A stretch of DNA of 64,000 nucleotides, taken from Acidobacteriota bacterium. Its GTDB lineage: Bacteria > Acidobacteriota > Vicinamibacteria > Vicinamibacterales > SCN-69-37. The stretch lies in NCBI GenBank assembly GCA_020853395.1, contig JADYYY010000011.1:124001-188000 (forward strand). The letters are read 5' to 3'. Numbering within the stretch: position 1 is the first letter of the stretch; each line of letters begins with the position of its first letter. The position numbers were made by a program, and so were the translations under genes. Of this stretch, positions 17,966-24,518 are shown piece by piece. Below the pieces are notes generated by a model. That model did no database searches, had not been told where the DNA came from, and worked only from the letters and a program-made list of their open reading frames with translations.

Positions 17966-18904
17966 ATGAGGCGTCCAGGTAAGGCGGCGGTGATCCTGGC
18001 AGGTGGCGACGGCGTCCGATTGCGCGCGTTCACGCGCGCCGTCTCGGGCGAGGATCGTCCGAAGCAATTCTGCCGTCTGCTCGGCGCGAAGACACTGCTC
18101 TCGGCGACGCTCGAACGCGCCTCCCTCTTAGTGGCACCGGAACACACACTGTGTGTCGTCACCCGGCACCACGAGCCGTTCTACCGTGAAGAGCTGTGTG
18201 ACGTCGGAGACGCACGGCTGATCGTGCAGCCCGCGAATCGCGGAACCGCCGCGGCATTTGCTTACGCGCTCGCGCGGATCGCCGGTGCGGGCGATCCCGA
18301 TCTCATCGTCGGGTTCTTTCCGTCAGACCATCACTACGCGGATCCCGTCGCGTTCCATCGCGCGATGACGGCCGCGTACGCCGTGGCCGCGACGGATCGC
18401 GCGCGCGTGTTCCTCATCGGCGCGCACGCCGACCGGGCCGAGACCGACTACGGGTGGATCGAACCCGGGCCTCCGCTGTCGATGCCGCTCGGCGCTCGCC
18501 ACGCCGGGCGCGTGCGTTCGGTGGCGGGATTCATCGAGAAGCCGTCGGATGCCGAAGCGGCCAGGCTGCTCGCCGCCGGCTGTCTCTGGAACACGTTCGT
18601 CGTCGTCGGCCATCAGCGCGCCTTCCGCGCGTTGTTCGATGCCGCGGCGCCCGGCTTCTTCGGGCCGTTCGCGCACGTGGCGACGCAGCCGAGCGTCGCC
18701 GACGAGCGGAGGCTCGCCGAGCAATGGTATGCCGCGCTCCGGCCGGTGGACTTCTCGCGAGACGTTCTGACGCCGCAGGTCGATCACCTCGGCGTCGTAC
18801 GGCTCCACGGCGCCGGCTGGACCGATCTCGGCCAGCCGACGCGCGTGCTCGACGTCATGGCGACGCACGGCCGGACTGCTCCGGCTCGGAACGTGGCGGT
18901 GTGA
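17966..18904 (+). CDS. Mannose-1-phosphate guanylyltransferase-like nucleotidyltransferase
   Basis: A 312-residue sugar-phosphate nucleotidyltransferase. The N-terminal signature is AAVILAGGDGVRLRAFTR followed by EDRPKQFCRLLG, matching the GMP-type pyrophosphorylase pattern GG.G.RL...PKQF. Next come PANRGTAAAFAYAL, FFPSDHHY, the acceptor region ETDYGWIEPG, FIEKPSD and GCLWNTFVVV. Such enzymes make GDP-mannose or similar nucleotide sugars for polysaccharide synthesis. The cupin-type isomerase half found in bifunctional ManC proteins is absent. A GGGAGG element precedes ATG 17966; the long upstream extension of the frame is not supported. No other polysaccharide gene is adjacent. Confidence 0.82.
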   Translation: MRRPGKAAVILAGGDGVRLRAFTRAVSGEDRPKQFCRLLGAKTLLSATLERASLLVAPEHTLCVVTRHHEPFYREELCDVGDARLIVQPANRGTAAAFAYALARIAGAGDPDLIVGFFPSDHHYADPVAFHRAMTAAYAVAATDRARVFLIGAHADRAETDYGWIEPGPPLSMPLGARHAGRVRSVAGFIEKPSDAEAARLLAAGCLWNTFVVVGHQRAFRALFDAAAPGFFGPFAHVATQPSVADERRLAEQWYAALRPVDFSRDVLTPQVDHLGVVRLHGAGWTDLGQPTRVLDVMATHGRTAPARNVAV

Positions 18905-18935
18905 CGGCCGCGAAGCAGGGTGGGATCTGATTCAT

Positions 18936-18969
18936 GACTCGGCGCCTTGGCGCTCGCGCACGCCGAGTC
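18936..18969. terminator. Hairpin terminator between convergent genes
   Basis: Perfect 9-bp arms (GACTCGGCG and CGCCGAGTC) with a 16-nt loop, located between the stops at 18904 and 18987. Confidence 0.5.
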
Positions 18970-18986
18970 GAGATCGGAGCGGGATT

Positions 18987-19460
18987 TCAGGACGAGACGA
19001 CCGTGCGCCGGCCCCGCTCGATCGACACGATCGTGGACACGGGCGCCGGCGCTGCGGTGCGGGCCGTGGTGGCCTTGCCGGCCGCGATGCCGGCCCGCCG
19101 CATCGCCAGGTGCTGCCGTTCACGCTCGAGCGCGGCCGCGCGCTTCGCGGCCGCCGGCAGCTTGGACTGATCGAAGCCGGCATATCGCTGCACCGGCGTG
19201 CTCTCGCGCCGGAAGTCAGCGTCCCACACCTTGCCGCACTGGCCGCAGAACCACCGTGCCGGCGTGCGCGTGCCGTCCGGTTGAGTCGAAGGTGGCAGCA
19301 GCCCCGGACGTCCCTCATGGCGGCAGCGCCCGAAATGCCAGAGTGCAGCGACGCCAACCACCGTCAACGCGAGAGCGCCTGCGACGACGGCAGGGGAGAA
19401 CAGGGCGATCAGGCCGACGCCGAGCATCGCGAGCCACGCGGAAACGATTGGATGTTGCAT
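18987..19460 (-). CDS. Small membrane protein with a zinc-ribbon-like CxxC motif
   Basis: A 157-residue protein not recognised as a named family. It has two adjacent hydrophobic segments at the N-terminus (IVSAWLAMLGVGLIALF and VVAGALALTVVGVAALW). A Cys in HFGRCRHEG and WFCGQCGKVWDADFRRES then look like a half zinc-ribbon (C..C with nearby Cys/His). The C-terminal half is Ala/Arg-rich and soluble. ATG 19460 is preferred over GTG 19466 because GAGGG lies 5 nt upstream of it. The role is unknown. A stretch of about 250 nt between this gene and the next one (19461-19707) holds nothing recognisable beyond the two ribosome-binding sites. Confidence 0.65.
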   Translation of the reverse strand: MQHPIVSAWLAMLGVGLIALFSPAVVAGALALTVVGVAALWHFGRCRHEGRPGLLPPSTQPDGTRTPARWFCGQCGKVWDADFRRESTPVQRYAGFDQSKLPAAAKRAAALERERQHLAMRRAGIAAGKATTARTAAPAPVSTIVSIERGRRTVVSS

Positions 19461-19707
19461 GGACACCCTCGGTGCACTCCGATGTTCAAGGCGTGTGCCA
19501 GAACGCGCATCGCCTCGGCATCACACGATGTTTCGAAGCAGTGAGTGGTGCGTTGCCGAAGCTGTGTCGCGGCGAGACCATCACGGCGCGAGTCGTCGAG
19601 CACGAGCGATGCAGCGTGCCGACAGACCGATCGTCGTTCGCGGGCGTGGCATGTGCTTTGAAGCAACGGCCCCGTCACACGTTCACCTGGTTCGATACGG
19701 AGGCTCC

Positions 19708-20289
19708 ATGCCCAAGATTGACTCACTGCAGACCATGCTCATGGAAGAGCTCAAGGACATCTACGACGCCGAGCAGCGCCTCACGAAAGCGATTCCGAAG
19801 ATGATCAAGGCCGCATCGGACGAAACGCTGAGCGAAGCGCTTCAGGCACACCTCGAGGAAACGCAAGAACAGGTCACGCGGCTTCAGGAGGCCTTCGAGT
19901 CGCTCGGCGCGCCGGCCAAAGCGAAGCCCTGTCCCGGGATGCGCGGGATCATCGAAGAAGGCAGCGAGCACATGAGCGAAGACTACAGCGACGACATGCT
20001 GCGCGATGCGGCCATCATCGGCTCGGCACAGCGCGTCGAGCACTACGAGATCGCGGCCTACGGCACCGCGATCGCGCACGCGAAGCTGCTCGGTCTCGAC
20101 TCGGTGGTCGACCTGCTCGAGCGCAGTCTCCAGGAGGAGAAGGCCGCCGACAAGAAGCTCACCGACATCGCGGAACGGGTCGTCAATCCGGAAGCGATGG
20201 AAGCCGACGACGAAGAAGAGGAACGCCGGCCCGCGGCTCGGACGCACGCGCGCAACGGCGCGGCGGCGTCGCCGCGCCAGCGGCGTTAG
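19708..20289 (+). CDS. DUF892 / YciE-type ferritin-like protein
   Basis: A 193-residue four-helix ferritin-like protein. The pairs of acidic or His residues expected for a di-metal site are visible in MEELKDIYDAEQRLTKA (about residues 12-28), HLEETQEQVTRLQEAF, RVEHYEIAAYGTAIAHAK and LQEEKAADKKLTDIAE. DUF892 proteins such as E. coli YciE are stress-inducible; the metal chemistry is not well defined. The C-terminal tail is acidic, then Arg/Ala-rich, and looks disordered. A strong GGAGG precedes the ATG, and a strong hairpin follows the stop, so it is a single-gene transcript. Confidence 0.92.
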   Translation: MPKIDSLQTMLMEELKDIYDAEQRLTKAIPKMIKAASDETLSEALQAHLEETQEQVTRLQEAFESLGAPAKAKPCPGMRGIIEEGSEHMSEDYSDDMLRDAAIIGSAQRVEHYEIAAYGTAIAHAKLLGLDSVVDLLERSLQEEKAADKKLTDIAERVVNPEAMEADDEEEERRPAARTHARNGAAASPRQRR

Positions 20290-20298
20290 CCGCCACGT

Positions 20299-20329
20299 AC
20301 GCCAGGCGGGGCATCACCCCGCCTGGCGT
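20299..20329 (+). terminator. Strong intrinsic-type terminator after the DUF892 gene
   Basis: Perfect 13-bp stem (arms 20299-20311 and 20317-20329, core GCCAGGCGGGG) with a 5-nt CATCA loop, 9 nt after the stop codon. It is followed by TCCCTT, which is pyrimidine-rich but not a true T-run. Confidence 0.8.
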
Positions 20330-20484
20330 TCCCTTGCGCGGCGACGTACGACCGCGATCTCGGGCACCACCTTCCACTGAAACGCTCGGCCCTTGCCGTC
20401 ATCCACGGCCGGCACCCGCCACGCACCGTGCCGGCGCGGCACGTCCTTTGGATCGACTGCCGCCAGGGAGCGCCGGCGTAGGCC

Positions 20485-22137
20485 ATGGTGGACCTCGGAT
20501 CTCGGACAGGTGGTCGGACAGCGGCGCGCATTCGCGGGACGGACTGGAGCGCCACGCCGCTCGGGCCCTTCACCGAGTGGCCGGTCTGCCTGCACCAGGC
20601 CGTGTCGATGTGTCTCGAAGCTCGGACGCCTGCTGTGATCTGGTGGGGACGCGAGCGAGTGCTGCTGCACAACGATGCGCACCTCGCCCTGCTCGACTCC
20701 GCCTCGCGTCACGCGGCGCTCGGGCAGCGCGGGCGGGCCGCCTGGCCGGCGGCCTGGCCCGCGCTGGAACCGATCCTCGACGCCGCCTGGGCCGCCGACG
20801 CATGCGGTTCCTGGACGGTGGAGCACGACGTCCTCTGCCAGGCCGACGGCCTCGCCGACGAGCGCGTCCTGACGTTCACCTACGTGCCGATCCGCGACGA
20901 AGGCGGGGCGCTGCGCGGCGTGCTCGGCTTCGGCACCGATGTCACGCCGGTCGTGGTGATGGCCAGGCGGCTGCAACTGCTCGAGCATCTGTGCGAGGCC
21001 ACGCTTGCCGCCGAGACGCCCAGCGCCGCGTGCCAGCGCGCGGCGGAGGTGCTTGCGGGGTTCTCCAACGACATCCCGTTCGCGCTGTTCTACCTGCGCG
21101 ACGCCAGCCCCTCCGCCCTCGGTCTGGCCGCGGTGGCGGGCATTCAACCCCCGGCGGGCCTCGCCGCGTCCGACGGCGCGTCGATGGCCCTGAGCGCCGA
21201 CGAGCTTCGTCGCGCCGACGGCGTCGTCCTGGATCTCGACACACGAGCCGTCGACGGTGCCGGGGTCCGCGTGGGAACGTGCCAGGCTTACGTGCGCACC
21301 ATTGGCTCCGAGGAGGATGACGGGCAGGGCGACGGCTGTCTCGTGATGGGCTTGAGCCCTCGGCGGCCGTTCGACGGTGACGTGCGACGCTTCCTCGACG
21401 GCATCGCGTCGAGGATGAGCCAGGCCCTGCGGCACGCCCGCGATCGCGAGACTGCCCGCGCGGCGATGCTGGCCGTCGCCGAAGCCGACGGCCGCCGCGC
21501 CGCGTTGCTCGGCCGCCTGGCGCACGAGCTTCGTACGCCGCTCAACGCCATCCTCGGCTGGGCGCAGGTGCTCGACCACGGCATCGCCGCGCCCGAGATC
21601 GCGAAGAAGGGGCTCGACGCGATCCAGCGGAACGCGTGGCGCCAGAAGCACGCGCTCGACGCGCTGGCGATGGTGACGACCGCCACGCCGCTCGCCGTCT
21701 TGCCCGTGCCGCGCACCGCACGCCTCCAGGATCCAGCGGACGCTCTCCAGGGAGCGAGGATCCTGGTCGTCGACGACGAGCCGGACGTACGCACGCTCCT
21801 GCGGCACGTGCTGGCCGAGGCCGGCGCCGACACCGTCCTCGCCGCCTCGGTCGAGGAGGCGCTCGAAAGCGTGCTGCGCCAACCGCCCGATCTCATCGTG
21901 AGCGACATCGGACTGCCGGGCGAGAGCGGCTACGAGCTGATCCGCCGAGTGCGTGCGTTGCCCGCCGACAGCGGCGGCCTGACACCCGCGCTTGCGCTGA
22001 CGGCATCGACCGGGCCGGACGATGCGACGCGGGCGCTGGACGCCGGCTTCGCGATTCACCTGCAGAAGCCAGTCGATCGGCAGCAGTTGCTCAGCGCGTG
22101 CGCTCACCTTCTGCGGCGGCGGCGCGCCGGTCGTTAG
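20485..22137 (+). CDS. Hybrid sensor kinase lacking the ATPase domain (PAS-GAF-HisKA-receiver)
   Basis: A 550-residue cytosolic signalling protein. Residues of about 15-155 look like a PAS-type sensor (DWSATPLGPFTEWP, VLTFTYVPIRDEGGALRGVLGF), and 165-320 like GAF. HisKA follows with the H-box LAHELRTPLNAILGWAQVL (His347). Only about 25 residues then separate the end of HisKA from a complete receiver domain (ILVVDDEPD at 426; phospho-acceptor Asp474 in VSDIGLPGESGYE; conserved Lys in HLQKPVD). The HATPase_c domain of about 110 residues that should lie between is missing, with no N, G1 or G2 box. The protein cannot autophosphorylate and may be a phosphotransfer or adaptor element. Its stop overlaps the convergent receiver gene. 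Confidence 0.87.
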   Translation: MVDLGSRTGGRTAARIRGTDWSATPLGPFTEWPVCLHQAVSMCLEARTPAVIWWGRERVLLHNDAHLALLDSASRHAALGQRGRAAWPAAWPALEPILDAAWAADACGSWTVEHDVLCQADGLADERVLTFTYVPIRDEGGALRGVLGFGTDVTPVVVMARRLQLLEHLCEATLAAETPSAACQRAAEVLAGFSNDIPFALFYLRDASPSALGLAAVAGIQPPAGLAASDGASMALSADELRRADGVVLDLDTRAVDGAGVRVGTCQAYVRTIGSEEDDGQGDGCLVMGLSPRRPFDGDVRRFLDGIASRMSQALRHARDRETARAAMLAVAEADGRRAALLGRLAHELRTPLNAILGWAQVLDHGIAAPEIAKKGLDAIQRNAWRQKHALDALAMVTTATPLAVLPVPRTARLQDPADALQGARILVVDDEPDVRTLLRHVLAEAGADTVLAASVEEALESVLRQPPDLIVSDIGLPGESGYELIRRVRALPADSGGLTPALALTASTGPDDATRALDAGFAIHLQKPVDRQQLLSACAHLLRRRRAGR

Positions 22138-22655
22138 GTTTGTTCGGGACACCCGCGCGGGTCGCCCCAGAGGAGCGCTTGCAGCGTCTGCACCTCGACG
22201 GGCTTCACCAAGTGATAGTCGAACCCCGACTCGAGACTGCGGATTCGATCTTCACGGCGGCCCCAGCCCGTGACGGCGACGAGCAGCACCTGCCGTTCGG
22301 GCTGACGTTGCCGAATCAGGCGCGCGACCTCATCGCCCTTGAGTCCCGGCAGGCTGAGATCGAGCAGGACGACATTCGGCTTGAACGTTTCGAGCAACTC
22401 GAGTGCCGTTTCGCCGTCGTACGCCACCGACGTCGTCCCGCCGATCAGCTCGAGCATCATCGCGAGGCTGTCGGCGCCGTCTTCGTTGTCGTCGACCACC
22501 AGGATTCGACAGCCGCGGAGGCTCGGTTCGAACCCATCAGGTCCGTCAATCGCACGCTCGCCCGGCAACTTGGGCGACACGGGTTCGTCCGGTATTGCCT
22601 GGGCTGGCCAGCGCGGAACGCCGATCCTGCCCGCCTCGTGCCATACGCGCGGCAT
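22134..22655 (-). CDS. Single-domain response regulator (receiver)
   Basis: A 173-residue protein with one receiver domain and no output domain. It shows RILVVDDNEDGADSL (acidic pocket at 55-56), phospho-acceptor Asp99 in VVLLDLSLPGLKG, and the Thr and Lys switch residues in AVTGWGR and HLVKPVE. About 45 Pro-rich residues precede it. The start at 22655 is favoured because it overlaps the stop of an upstream leader ORF (TGATG); the longer frame to 22880 is not protein-like. The stop overlaps, by 3 bp on the opposite strand, that of the convergent ATPase-less hybrid kinase, making a phosphorelay partnership plausible. Confidence 0.82.
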   Translation of the reverse strand: MPRVWHEAGRIGVPRWPAQAIPDEPVSPKLPGERAIDGPDGFEPSLRGCRILVVDDNEDGADSLAMMLELIGGTTSVAYDGETALELLETFKPNVVLLDLSLPGLKGDEVARLIRQRQPERQVLLVAVTGWGRREDRIRSLESGFDYHLVKPVEVQTLQALLWGDPRGCPEQT

Positions 22656-22729
22656 CACGACCGCACCGCGTGCATCGCGCCGTGCACCGGCGCACCGAGG
22701 TTCTTGCGAGACGTCTGCATTGCGTCCAT
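22655..22729 (-). CDS. 24-residue leader peptide coupled to the receiver gene
   Basis: A short ORF (begins MDAMQTSRKNLG, ends MHAVRS) with the best ribosome-binding site of its neighbourhood: AGGAGGT 4 nt before its ATG. Its TGA overlaps the ATG of the response regulator gene (TGATG), which itself has no Shine-Dalgarno sequence, so the small ORF probably sets translation of the regulator by coupling. The peptide has no run of a single amino acid, so classical attenuation is not indicated. It may also be a real microprotein. Confidence 0.5.
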   Translation of the reverse strand: MDAMQTSRKNLGAPVHGAMHAVRS

Positions 22730-22741
22730 GACGACCTCCTG

Positions 22742-22779
22742 CTTTCGTTTCGCAATCTCTCTTTCGTTTCGCAATCTCC
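22742..22779. repeat. 19-bp direct repeat, two copies
   Basis: Two adjacent copies of CTTTCGTTTCGCAATCTCY (22742-22760 and 22761-22779) and the start of a third, just upstream (minus strand) of the leader peptide. They could bind a regulator or be a slippage product. Confidence 0.7.
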
Positions 22780-22922
22780 CTTTGCAGGATTCCTGCCGCC
22801 GCGCGCGCGTGCGTCCACACGACGTGCCCCTCCGGTGTGTGGCCGCTGAGCACGTAGGAAGGTGTTGGACGAGCGAGCACGAACTACTGCCGAGGTCCGT
22901 CCGCTATCGCTGTCGTGCGTCG

Positions 22923-22959
22923 GCCATGGCACGGCTCATGAACCATCACGTGCCATGGC
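22923..22959. promoter_or_regulatory. Inverted repeat covering a start codon
   Basis: Perfect 10-bp arms GCCATGGCAC (22923-22932) and GTGCCATGGC (22950-22959) with a 17-nt loop. The right arm contains the ATG at 22955. It could be an operator or an mRNA hairpin that hides the start. Confidence 0.45.
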
Positions 22960-23233
22960 GATTCGACAGACTCAGATGCATTCCGGGTTGATTGCCGCCG
23001 GGCTGGCCGCGATTGCGGCCGGCGCCTTGATCTTTCTCTTGATGGTATGGGGCGTCGCGCAGCCGGCGTCGTCGGCGACGCTCTTCGGGGGGCGCGCGCC
23101 AGGAGAGGTCGCCGCCGATGCCGCGCCGTCACGAGCGTGGCCGGTCGTTGGCGGTCTCTCGCTGGCGGCGGGATGCGCGCTCGTCGGCGTGGGGATGAAC
23201 CGCTGGACGGGCAGGCGCGGGGTCCGCGGTTGA
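22955..23233 (+). CDS. Small two-helix membrane protein, hypothetical
   Basis: A 92-residue protein with two clear transmembrane segments (LIAAGLAAIAAGALIFLLMV and VVGGLSLAAGCALVGVGM) separated by a short Gly/Ala/Pro loop, and a basic tail. No family is recognised. The start at 22955 gives a short MAIRQTQMHS leader directly before the first helix; an inverted repeat covers it and no ribosome-binding site is evident. It converges with the DUF6496 gene across a hairpin. Confidence 0.5.
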   Translation: MAIRQTQMHSGLIAAGLAAIAAGALIFLLMVWGVAQPASSATLFGGRAPGEVAADAAPSRAWPVVGGLSLAAGCALVGVGMNRWTGRRGVRG

Positions 23234-23256
23234 CGCGCCCCTCAGTGAGAGGCGCG
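23234..23256. terminator. Hairpin terminator shared by convergent genes
   Basis: A 10-bp stem with one mismatch (CGCGCCCCTC / GAGAGGCGCG) and a 3-nt loop. It starts right after the stop at 23233 and overlaps the stop of the minus-strand gene at 23242. Confidence 0.5.
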
Positions 23257-23475
23257 CGCCCGCGTCCACCGCCGCGGGCTCGTCGTCCGGCGTCGGCTCG
23301 CGCGCCGCTTGGGGACTTTGGCGCCTGCCCGGCGTGCCTCCGACAGGCCGATCGCAATCGCCTGCTTGCGGCTCGTCACCTTCTTGCCCGATCGGCCGCT
23401 TCGTAGCGTGCCTCGCTTTCGCTCGTGCATCGCTCGTTCGACCTTCTGTTGCGCTTTCCGTCCGTACTTGGCCAT
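23242..23475 (-). CDS. DUF6496 family small basic protein
   Basis: A 77-residue, highly basic protein. The core KVERAMHERKRGTLRSG, followed by SGKKVTSRKQAIAIGLSEAR and RAGAKVPK, is the complete DUF6496 signature (KV..VMHE.K.G.L.SG..G..V..RKQAIAIALSEAR). The function of the family is unknown. The charge and frequent company of stress genes suggest nucleic-acid binding. The last 20 residues are an Arg/Ser/Thr-rich tail. GGGAGGAG lies just upstream of the ATG. Confidence 0.85.
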   Translation of the reverse strand: MAKYGRKAQQKVERAMHERKRGTLRSGRSGKKVTSRKQAIAIGLSEARRAGAKVPKRRASRRRTTSPRRWTRARASH

Positions 23476-23505
23476 GACGACTCCTCCCCTTTGGTCCTCG
23501 CTCGC

Positions 23506-23934
23506 TCATCGCTCGATCACGAGCGGCTCGCCTTCCGTGAACGGCGCCGCATCGTCGAGACAACGACGTTCGTAGAGTGTTCGTGGCCCGAAGTGCCGGC
23601 TGAGCATCGCGATTGCCTTGTTGAGCGCCTCGTTCGTCGTGCGGCCGCGGATCTCGGCTCGTGCGCCGGACGCCAGCATGAGCGGCCGCAGATGGCCGCG
23701 CTCTTCGTCGACGAAGAACATGTGGGCCGTCACCGTCGGCACGTCTGGCGAAGTCTGGTCGACGAGGGCGATGCGGCAACGCGCGCGTTCGAACGGCGCC
23801 TCGTAGCATTCCGGCGGCGCGACCGCATCGGGATGCGAGGCCGAGATCGGCGTGTACGAGGGCGGATCGCTCGCCGGAAACGACTCTTCGGATGCTTCCT
23901 GCACTTCGTCCACGTGGGGAGCTCGAGTTTCCAT
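23506..23934 (-). CDS. Hypothetical protein with an EASEESFPASDPPS motif
   Basis: A 142-residue soluble protein. The N-terminal HVDEVQEASEESFPASDPPS motif recurs in many small uncharacterised proteins of soil bacteria, often at the N-terminus of stress-type proteins. The rest (ARCRIALVDQTSPDVPTVTAHMFF and a long LNKAIAMLSRHFG helix) is not recognised. ATG 23934 has GGAGGT 6 nt upstream; the frame is open to 24231 but the extension lies over the haemoglobin gene. It is transcribed away from that gene and towards the DUF6496 gene, 30 nt away, so the two probably form a unit. Confidence 0.65.
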   Translation of the reverse strand: METRAPHVDEVQEASEESFPASDPPSYTPISASHPDAVAPPECYEAPFERARCRIALVDQTSPDVPTVTAHMFFVDEERGHLRPLMLASGARAEIRGRTTNEALNKAIAMLSRHFGPRTLYERRCLDDAAPFTEGEPLVIER

Positions 23935-24002
23935 CGCTGTACCTCCGCTGAAGACAATGCAGAGTCCATGCCGGGAGCTGGAGCGATCACCGGCAAAGGG
24001 GC

Positions 24003-24015
24003 TACGATCGGCCGC
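24003..24015 (+). promoter_or_regulatory. -10 box of a likely leaderless haemoglobin transcript
   Basis: TACGAT at 24003-24008, with exactly 7 nt to GTG 24016. That is the spacing expected if transcription begins at the start codon. Confidence 0.45.
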
Positions 24016-24405
24016 GTGACGGTGTTCGACGCGATCGGCGAAGACGGCTTCGCGCGCCTCGTCCGCGCGTTCTACGCGCAGGTACCGGGCGACGATCTGC
24101 TGGGCCCGATGTATCCGGCCGACGACCTGCCCGGCGCCGAGGAGCGCCTTCGCGACTTCCTGGTCGGGCGATTCGGCGGTCCGCCGCGGTACATCGAACG
24201 TCGCGGACACCCGCGCCTCCGCTCGCGGCACGTGCCGTTCACGATCGATCGCGCGGCGCGCAATCGCTGGATCCGGTTGATGATCCGGGCGCTCGACGTC
24301 TCGGCGTTCCCGTCAGCCGTGGACCGGGAGCTCCGCACGTTCTTCGAAGAGACCGCGACGTTCATGATCAACAGGCAGGACGGATCGTCGGAGGTCATCT
24401 CATGA
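24016..24405 (+). CDS. Group II truncated haemoglobin
   Basis: A 129-residue 2-over-2 globin that binds haem and O2/NO. It starts TVFDAIGEDGFARLVRAFYAQV, the usual helix-B region of trHbO, followed by LGPMYPADDLPGAEERLRDFLVGRFGGPPRYIERRGHPRLRSRHVPFTI. The proximal His lies in RSRHVPF, and Trp of the G helix in RNRWIRLM. The start is GTG 24016, because a TACGAT box sits 7 nt before it. ATG 23968 would add 16 residues that do not look like a globin. It is divergent from a hypothetical stress-type gene. Confidence 0.88.
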   Translation: MTVFDAIGEDGFARLVRAFYAQVPGDDLLGPMYPADDLPGAEERLRDFLVGRFGGPPRYIERRGHPRLRSRHVPFTIDRAARNRWIRLMIRALDVSAFPSAVDRELRTFFEETATFMINRQDGSSEVIS

Positions 24406-24518
24406 GATGGCCTCTTGGCGATGCGGTGATGGCGACGTTCGGGATAGGTTCGCCGGCCGACACCGCGTGGCCGCGCATCGGCTCTGACTGAGCGGCCGCC
24501 GCCCGACGCGGCGCCGGC

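Noticed and set aside
20314-22152. 612-codon frame opposite the hybrid kinase
   Set aside because: Arg/Gly/Ala/His-rich translation with no domain; the plus strand has clear signalling domains.
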